DNA of 5,983 bases, from positions 31,312-37,294 of the forward strand of contig NVSZ01000012.1 in assembly GCA_002732845.1 (NCBI GenBank), written 5' to 3'. How positions within the stretch are numbered: position 1 is the stretch's first letter; every line of letters begins with the position of its first letter. The notes beneath the pieces are model-generated. The model saw only the letters and a list, made by a program, of their open reading frames with translations. It was not told the DNA's origin and ran no database searches. Position numbers and translations under genes: made by a program. This DNA comes from Rhodospirillaceae bacterium (GTDB lineage: Bacteria; Pseudomonadota; Alphaproteobacteria; Rhodospirillales; Magnetovibrionaceae). Below are positions 1 to 5,983 of the stretch, one piece after another.

Positions 1-396
1 TCCATGAAAAAGGCTTACCCCGGCCATGCCAAGCGCATCATGCTGGGCGTGTGGTCGTATTTGCGTCAATTTACCTATACCAAGTTCGTGATTATCGTTG
101 ACGAAGACATCAATGCGCGCGACTGGAATGATGTGATTTGGGCGATGTCCACCAACGTTGATCCGGCCCGTGACGTCACCATGATTGAAAATACGCCGAT
201 TGATTATTTGGACTTTGCGTCCCCGGATTCAGGTCTAGGGTCTAAAATGGGCATTGATGCCACCACCAAAATTGGCCCCGAAACCAAACGGGAATGGGGC
301 GAAAAAATCCGCATGGATCAGGATGTGGTCGATAAGGTTAGCGATATCTGGGACGAACTAGGGTTGCCCGGCTCTGGTAAACCCATCTGGAAATAA
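1..396 (+). CDS. ubiD: UbiD, 4-hydroxy-3-polyprenylbenzoate decarboxylase (3' part only)
   Basis: This is the C-terminal ~131 residues of UbiD; the frame is open to base 1, so the true start lies left of the window and the ATG at 4 is internal. UbiD is the prenylated-FMN-dependent enzyme that decarboxylates 4-hydroxy-3-polyprenylbenzoate in ubiquinone biosynthesis, working with the flavin prenyltransferase UbiX. Visible family signatures, which closely resemble the end of the E. coli protein, are [20 protein letters not shown] near the start, then [45 protein letters not shown] and a closing WDELGLPG. The prenyl-FMN and catalytic residues lie mainly upstream and cannot be checked. The short tail GSGKPIWK after the usual end is an alphaproteobacterial-looking extension. 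The gene ends with TAA. The next gene starts 134 bp later on the same strand, and I see no clear hairpin-plus-T-run terminator between them. The assignment is firm; only the length is unknown. Confidence 0.95.
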   Translation, partial: SMKKAYPGHAKRIMLGVWSYLRQFTYTKFVIIVDEDINARDWNDVIWAMSTNVDPARDVTMIENTPIDYLDFASPDSGLGSKMGIDATTKIGPETKREWGEKIRMDQDVVDKVSDIWDELGLPGSGKPIWK

Positions 397-530
397 TGTT
401 TATTTCCGCCGTACTGCGTAATCTCTCTTGGCTTTAAGGCCCTGAGTACTGTAGAACAGTCCTAAATGCGCTTGCGAACGATTTCGCGCGCAAAACCCGC
501 ACGCTGAATGTGCACTCCGAAAGAAATGAT

Positions 531-2597
<2,067 letters not shown>

Positions 2598-2608
2598 AGA
2601 GGCCCCTG

Positions 2609-2632
2609 CTTTTGACGCCTACTTTTGACGCC
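2609..2632. repeat. Tandem 13-bp duplication across the rhodanese stop codon
   Basis: CTTTTGACGCC is present at 2609-2619 and again at 2622-2632, a period of 13 bp. On the minus strand the right-hand copy encodes the last residues of the rhodanese (Trp-Arg-Gln-Lys, then TAG). The left-hand copy lies in and just beyond the stop, in the convergent gap with the helicase gene. It looks like a small tandem duplication of the gene's 3' end. Confidence 0.75.
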
Positions 2633-3074
2633 AAGCCAGACCATCAACTTTCCAGCCGCTGATTTTTCCACGCTGGTTGTTGGTGTCTGGGTTGCCTTCA
2701 AATCCGTATAAAATGTTATAACAGTCTGTAAAACCAGAACTTGTTAAGGCTTTGGCCGCAGCAATGGACCGCACACCCGAGCGACAAAGAATCAAAATTG
2801 GCGTGTCCGGGGTCAGGCGGACGCTGGCTTTAAGTTGTTCGACAAACTGTGGGTTTATATCCATGCGCGGAAAAAACACCCACGGCACCAAACACACCTC
2901 GCGCTGCAAAGCCTCTAAATTAGGTAGGCCTACATAGGTCCATTCTTCGGGCGTGCGCACATCTAAGAGAACAGCTTTGGGATTATCGGTAAGGGCTTGC
3001 CAAGCTTCGGTTGGGGTCATATCCCCCGCATAACCGAGTGCTTCTTGGGGGCCAGATTGATCGTTTTCTGTCAT
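2619..3074 (-). CDS. Single-domain rhodanese-like sulfurtransferase
   Basis: This is a 151-residue protein made of one rhodanese domain, with no signal peptide or membrane segment visible, so probably cytoplasmic. Rhodaneses carry a persulfide on an active-site Cys and pass sulfane sulfur to acceptors. Hallmarks are VLLDVRTPEEW (35-45), the N-terminal CH2A-like motif, and the active-site loop CRSGVRS, with the catalytic Cys at 97 and Arg at 98 and 102. The six-residue loop fits a sulfurtransferase rather than the longer Cdc25-phosphatase type. The C-terminal NILYGFEG and GWKVDGLAWRQ segments are typical of short proteobacterial rhodaneses. Two further Cys (61 and 118) are present. The start is supported by a strong GAGGA ribosome-binding site 6 bases upstream of the ATG. 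The gene converges on the helicase gene with a 21-bp gap, and diverges from the large oxidoreductase across 66 bp, so the two may share regulation. The physiological substrate is not evident. Confidence 0.93.
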   Translation of the reverse strand: MTENDQSGPQEALGYAGDMTPTEAWQALTDNPKAVLLDVRTPEEWTYVGLPNLEALQREVCLVPWVFFPRMDINPQFVEQLKASVRLTPDTPILILCRSGVRSIAAAKALTSSGFTDCYNILYGFEGNPDTNNQRGKISGWKVDGLAWRQK

Positions 3075-3085
3075 GGTCTTTCCTC
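3075..3085 (-). promoter_or_regulatory. Ribosome-binding site of the rhodanese gene
   Basis: Read on the minus strand, GAGGA (3085-3081) followed by AAGACC leads directly into the ATG at 3074. This is a near-consensus Shine-Dalgarno sequence with 6-base spacing, the clearest in the window, and it fixes the rhodanese start. Confidence 0.8.
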
Positions 3086-3140
3086 ATTTGATGCGATACT
3101 ATTTATACAATGAAATACTCTTTAATGGGACAACAACTTC
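3075..3140. promoter_or_regulatory. Divergent promoter region with paired ATACTNTTTA repeats
   Basis: This 66-bp AT-rich stretch separates the start codons of the divergent rhodanese and oxidoreductase genes, so both promoters should lie here or slightly inside the genes. On the plus strand TACAAT (3106-3111) is a good -10-like hexamer; on the minus strand the overlapping bases 3102-3107 read TATAAA. Neither has a convincing -35 at 16-18 bp, so exact promoters are not assigned. ATACTATTTA (3096-3105) and ATACTCTTTA (3115-3124) form a direct repeat 19 bp apart that brackets the -10-like boxes and could be a regulator site. GGGA (3127-3130) is a weak, somewhat distant Shine-Dalgarno for the ATG at 3141. 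That promoters lie here follows from gene geometry; the operator idea is inference. Confidence 0.5.
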
Positions 3141-5983
3141 ATGACCAAGTTATCTTTGGCATTCGATCTTTGCTTTGAAGACCTATACGACGATCTCAAA
3201 CTAGCCAGCGTAGATGGTGCCTTTTTAGATCATGTCGGTGAAGTTGATGGGGAGCTCAAAGCCCGTCTTTTGGCCGCGCGTAAGGCCCCGGCGGATCTGG
3301 ACAACAAAGCCACCGCAGACCTGTTGTTGGAACTCAGCCCCTTTGTGGACGCCTTTGTCGGTAAACTTTTTGGTATTTCCGAGGCTCTTTCGGCCTTAAG
3401 CGGGCGGCATCTGGATTTGGATGTTCTCTACACCTGTAAACGCCTGTTCGTTCAACGGCGGTCCTTAAAAGGCAAAAAAATAGAAGAGGCAGATCAGATT
3501 GATGGTCCGGCTTTAGAAAGCGAACTGGCCAGCCTGATGGGCGGCGAATTGACACAAATCAGCTTTGCCGAAACCGTTATGGGGTGGGTCGAAAACGAAG
3601 AATCTGAGGCCGACAATATTCAAAAGGCCGTTGATTATGCGGTTTGGGCCACCCTCAGCGCTGAAGGCCACGCGCGCCATGCGGATGATATTTTGTTTCG
3701 TCAGCCGGCAAAAATGGATTTCGATAACCTTATTGAACTCGACCAAACAGAGGTGGCGGGTGTAGATGCGATCCATTTCACCAAAGACCGCCGCGTGCCG
3801 CGTGATGGATTTGCGTTGACGGATCAAGGCTGTGATTTAATCGGCGCCTTGGACGAGATCCATTATTGCGTGCTGTGCCATGATCGTGGCAAAGATTCAT
3901 GTTCGATTGGGTTGCGTGATCGCAAAACCGGGGACTATCAAAAAAATGCGGCCAAAGTTGAACTGTCTGGATGTCCCTTAACGGAGAAAATCTCCGAAAT
4001 GCATGCGGCTAAAATGCAAGGTCACGCGGTCGGCGCGTTGGCCTTGATCACCGTGGATAATCCGTTGTGCGCCGGAACCGGACATCGGATTTGCAATGAT
4101 TGTATGAAATCGTGCATCTATCAAAAACAGCAACCCGTGAACATTCCTCAAGTGGAAACCCGCGCCCTTAAGGATGTTTTGGAACTGCCCTGGGGGTTTG
4201 AGGTTTATAGTCTTTTGACCCGCTGGAATCCGCTCAACCTTGAACGACCTTTGCCCAAAGCCAAAAGTGGCTACAAGGTTTTGGTGGTCGGCATGGGGCC
4301 TGCGGGCGCGACGCTCAGCCATCATTTGATGAACGAAGGCCATGGTATCGTTGCCATCGATGGGGCAAAGATTGAACCCTTGCCGCCCGAACTTGCAGGG
4401 TTGGGTGTGTATACCCCTATTAAAGACATCGACGACATTTGCGATCCTTTGGAAACGCGGTCTATGGATGGATTTGGCGGCGTTGCCGAATACGGCATCA
4501 CGGTCCGTTGGGATAAAAACTTCCTGAAAATAGAAAGATTATTGTTGGAACGTCGCGCGGCCTTTCGCCTTTATGGCGGGGTGCGTTTTGGTGGGCAAAT
4601 GACCAAAGAACAGGCCTTTTCCTTGGGCTTTGATCATGTTGCCTTGTGCATGGGGGCCGGAAAACCCACCGTTTTAAACATCAAAAACAATCTTGCGCGC
4701 GGGGTCAGGCAGGCTTCTGATTTCTTGATGGCGTTGCAATTGACCGGGGCGGCGAAAGACGACAGCGTTGCCAATCTGCAATTGCGCCTGCCCGCCGTGA
4801 TCATTGGCGGTGGTTTGACGGCCATCGATACGGCAACCGAAGCCTTGGCCTATTACGTCAAACAGGTTGAAAAATTCTTAGAACGGTATGACGTGTTAGA
4901 AGCCAAGTTGGGCGCAGACAAAGTTCGGGAACGCTGGACCGAAGAAGATGCATGCATCGGCGAAGAATTCTTAGAACACGGGCGCGCCATTCGCTATGAA
5001 CGGGCGGCGGCCAAGGCCGAACGCCGCGTCCCTGACTTTTCTGAACTGTTGCAATCGTGGGGCGGGGCGACCATTGCCTATCGCCGCCGCTTGATTGACG
5101 CGCCCAGCTATACCCTGAACCACGAAGAAGTCGAAAAGGCGCTGGAACAGGGCATTAATTTTGCCGAGCTCGTATCACCTTTGGCTGTCGAGATTGATGA
5201 CTTCGGCTGGGCCAAGGCGTTGACCTTGGAAGTTCAAGAAATTGGCGAAGACGGACGCCCTCAAGGTACCGGCAAAAATGTGACATTGCCCGCCCGCGCG
5301 GTGCTGGTGGCGGCCGGAACCCAGCCCAATACGGTGCTCTCGCGCGAAGATCCAGACTTTGCGGCGTTGGATGGAAAGTATTTCCAAGCCGTTGATTCTG
5401 AAGGAAAAAAAGTATCTCCGGAATGGACGGATAAGCCCGAAAAAGTTCAAATACTGATGCATGCCGAGAGCGGAAAATCCATGAGCTTCTTTGGCGACTT
5501 GCACCCGAGTTTTGCCGGAAACGTGGTCAAAGCCATGGCCAGTGCCAAGCAAGGTTACCCGGTTGTCAGCGAAGTTCTGCACAAATCGAAACCCAGCGAA
5601 GTGGATTATGCGGCCTTGGTTATGGCACTGGACACAGGCCTTGTGGCCACCGTGCATTCTGTCATTCGTCACAATCGGACCATTGTTGAAGTGGTGGTTA
5701 AGGCGCCGTTTGCGGCCAATGCTTTTAAACCCGGTCAATTTTTCCGCCTGCAAAATTTCGAAGCCGTGACGTCTGTGCACGTCAATACCAAAATGGCGAT
5801 GGAAGGCTTGGCGTTGACGGGCGCGTGGGTGGACCGGGACCAAGGTTTGGTCAGTGTGATCGTTTTGGAAATGGGCGGGTCGTCCAATTTGTGTGCTTCC
5901 TTAAGCAAAGGTGAACCGGTCATTTTGATGGGCCCAACCGGAACCCCCACCGAAACGCCGGGCGGTGAAACCGTGTTGTTGGC
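3141..5983 (+). CDS. Large fused Fe-S/FAD oxidoreductase, GltD/NfnL-like plus PyrK/NfnS-like (3' end outside window)
   Basis: One frame runs from ATG 3141 past the right edge (at least 947 codons, no stop); an in-frame TAA at 3123 makes this the first possible ATG. Residues 1-240 match nothing I recognise. Residues ~243-335 resemble the two-cluster Fe-S domain of GltD-type proteins, with Cys at 243, 246, 254, 278, 310, 318, 321 and 325 and the segments GCPL, NPLCAGTGH and RICNDCMKSC. An FAD-binding GMGPAG follows at 384-389, then GGVAEYGI, a second nucleotide-binding GGGLTAID (556-563), YRRRLIDAPS, AAGTQPN (724-730) and FGDLHP with VVKAMAS, as in NADPH-binding GltD/NfnL chains. A ~70-residue charged, probably helical insertion (about 571-640) splits the second Rossmann fold. 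From ~834 a PyrK/NfnS/SudB-like domain begins: KPGQFFRL (863-870), LALTGAWVDRDQG, then GPTGTP. Its NAD-binding half and any [2Fe-2S] cysteines lie beyond the edge. The likely role is cytoplasmic electron transfer between NAD(P)H and an unknown partner. The domain calls are firm; the substrate is unknown. Confidence 0.9.
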   Translation, partial: MTKLSLAFDLCFEDLYDDLKLASVDGAFLDHVGEVDGELKARLLAARKAPADLDNKATADLLLELSPFVDAFVGKLFGISEALSALSGRHLDLDVLYTCKRLFVQRRSLKGKKIEEADQIDGPALESELASLMGGELTQISFAETVMGWVENEESEADNIQKAVDYAVWATLSAEGHARHADDILFRQPAKMDFDNLIELDQTEVAGVDAIHFTKDRRVPRDGFALTDQGCDLIGALDEIHYCVLCHDRGKDSCSIGLRDRKTGDYQKNAAKVELSGCPLTEKISEMHAAKMQGHAVGALALITVDNPLCAGTGHRICNDCMKSCIYQKQQPVNIPQVETRALKDVLELPWGFEVYSLLTRWNPLNLERPLPKAKSGYKVLVVGMGPAGATLSHHLMNEGHGIVAIDGAKIEPLPPELAGLGVYTPIKDIDDICDPLETRSMDGFGGVAEYGITVRWDKNFLKIERLLLERRAAFRLYGGVRFGGQMTKEQAFSLGFDHVALCMGAGKPTVLNIKNNLARGVRQASDFLMALQLTGAAKDDSVANLQLRLPAVIIGGGLTAIDTATEALAYYVKQVEKFLERYDVLEAKLGADKVRERWTEEDACIGEEFLEHGRAIRYERAAAKAERRVPDFSELLQSWGGATIAYRRRLIDAPSYTLNHEEVEKALEQGINFAELVSPLAVEIDDFGWAKALTLEVQEIGEDGRPQGTGKNVTLPARAVLVAAGTQPNTVLSREDPDFAALDGKYFQAVDSEGKKVSPEWTDKPEKVQILMHAESGKSMSFFGDLHPSFAGNVVKAMASAKQGYPVVSEVLHKSKPSEVDYAALVMALDTGLVATVHSVIRHNRTIVEVVVKAPFAANAFKPGQFFRLQNFEAVTSVHVNTKMAMEGLALTGAWVDRDQGLVSVIVLEMGGSSNLCASLSKGEPVILMGPTGTPTETPGGETVLL

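Noticed and set aside
448..460. Palindrome ACTGT-AGA-ACAGT between ubiD and the helicase gene
   Set aside because: The arms are only 5 bp, there is no following T-run, and it does not fit the alphaproteobacterial SOS box (GTTC-N7-GTTC). Chance is a sufficient explanation.
510..530. In-frame GTG at 510 as an alternative helicase start
   Set aside because: No Shine-Dalgarno-like sequence precedes it, whereas the ATG at 531 has GAAAGA at a suitable distance and begins MSEFEGVL, a normal DEAD-box N terminus.
3125..3178. Alternative ATG at 3125 upstream of the oxidoreductase
   Set aside because: It is in another frame and meets a TGA after about 17 codons. The frame of the large protein has its own stop at 3123 and its first ATG at 3141.
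3978..4343. A 121-codon minus-strand open frame
   Set aside because: It is opposite the Fe-S and first FAD motifs of the large oxidoreductase; the plus-strand signal explains this region fully.
5175..5843. A 222-codon minus-strand open frame
   Set aside because: It lies wholly opposite the GltD/PyrK-like gene, whose plus-strand frame has clear family motifs throughout. The antisense product is His/Arg/Gln-rich and resembles nothing known, as expected of a shadow frame.

Overview
The window looks like ordinary chromosomal DNA from an alphaproteobacterium, possibly of the Rhodospirillales type. The evidence is mid-range G+C by eye, a UbiD tail ending in [10 protein letters not shown], a rhodanese ending in GW-K-GL-WRQ, and a very large fused Fe-S flavoprotein. 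The lineage is inferred from protein style, not from a search. I see no tRNA, rRNA, CRISPR array, transposase or attachment site.

Layout: (1) 1-396, plus strand: the 3' end of ubiD, a decarboxylase of ubiquinone synthesis, entering from the left edge. (2) 397-530: a short spacer with small inverted repeats and no convincing terminator or promoter. (3) 531-2597, plus strand: a complete DEAD-box RNA helicase with a DbpA-type RNA-binding domain and a long Lys-rich repetitive tail. (4) 2598-2618: a 21-bp convergent gap that shares a 13-bp tandem duplication with the end of the next gene. (5) 2619-3074, minus strand: a single-domain rhodanese with an intact active-site loop. (6) 3075-3140: a 66-bp AT-rich divergent promoter region holding two near-identical 10-bp direct repeats. 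(7) 3141 to the right edge, plus strand: one uninterrupted reading frame of at least 947 codons. It encodes an unrecognised ~240-residue N-terminal region, a GltD/NfnL-like Fe-S + FAD + NAD(P) module with a ~70-residue insertion, and the start of a PyrK/NfnS/SudB-like flavin domain.

The most interesting item is this large oxidoreductase. It carries on one chain, in the order large subunit then small subunit, what NfnAB/SudAB enzymes split over two proteins, and it adds an N-terminal region I cannot assign. It is transcribed divergently from a rhodanese, so a link to sulfane-sulfur or NAD(P)H/ferredoxin redox chemistry is possible but unproven. The ubiD and helicase genes are housekeeping genes with no evident functional tie to it.
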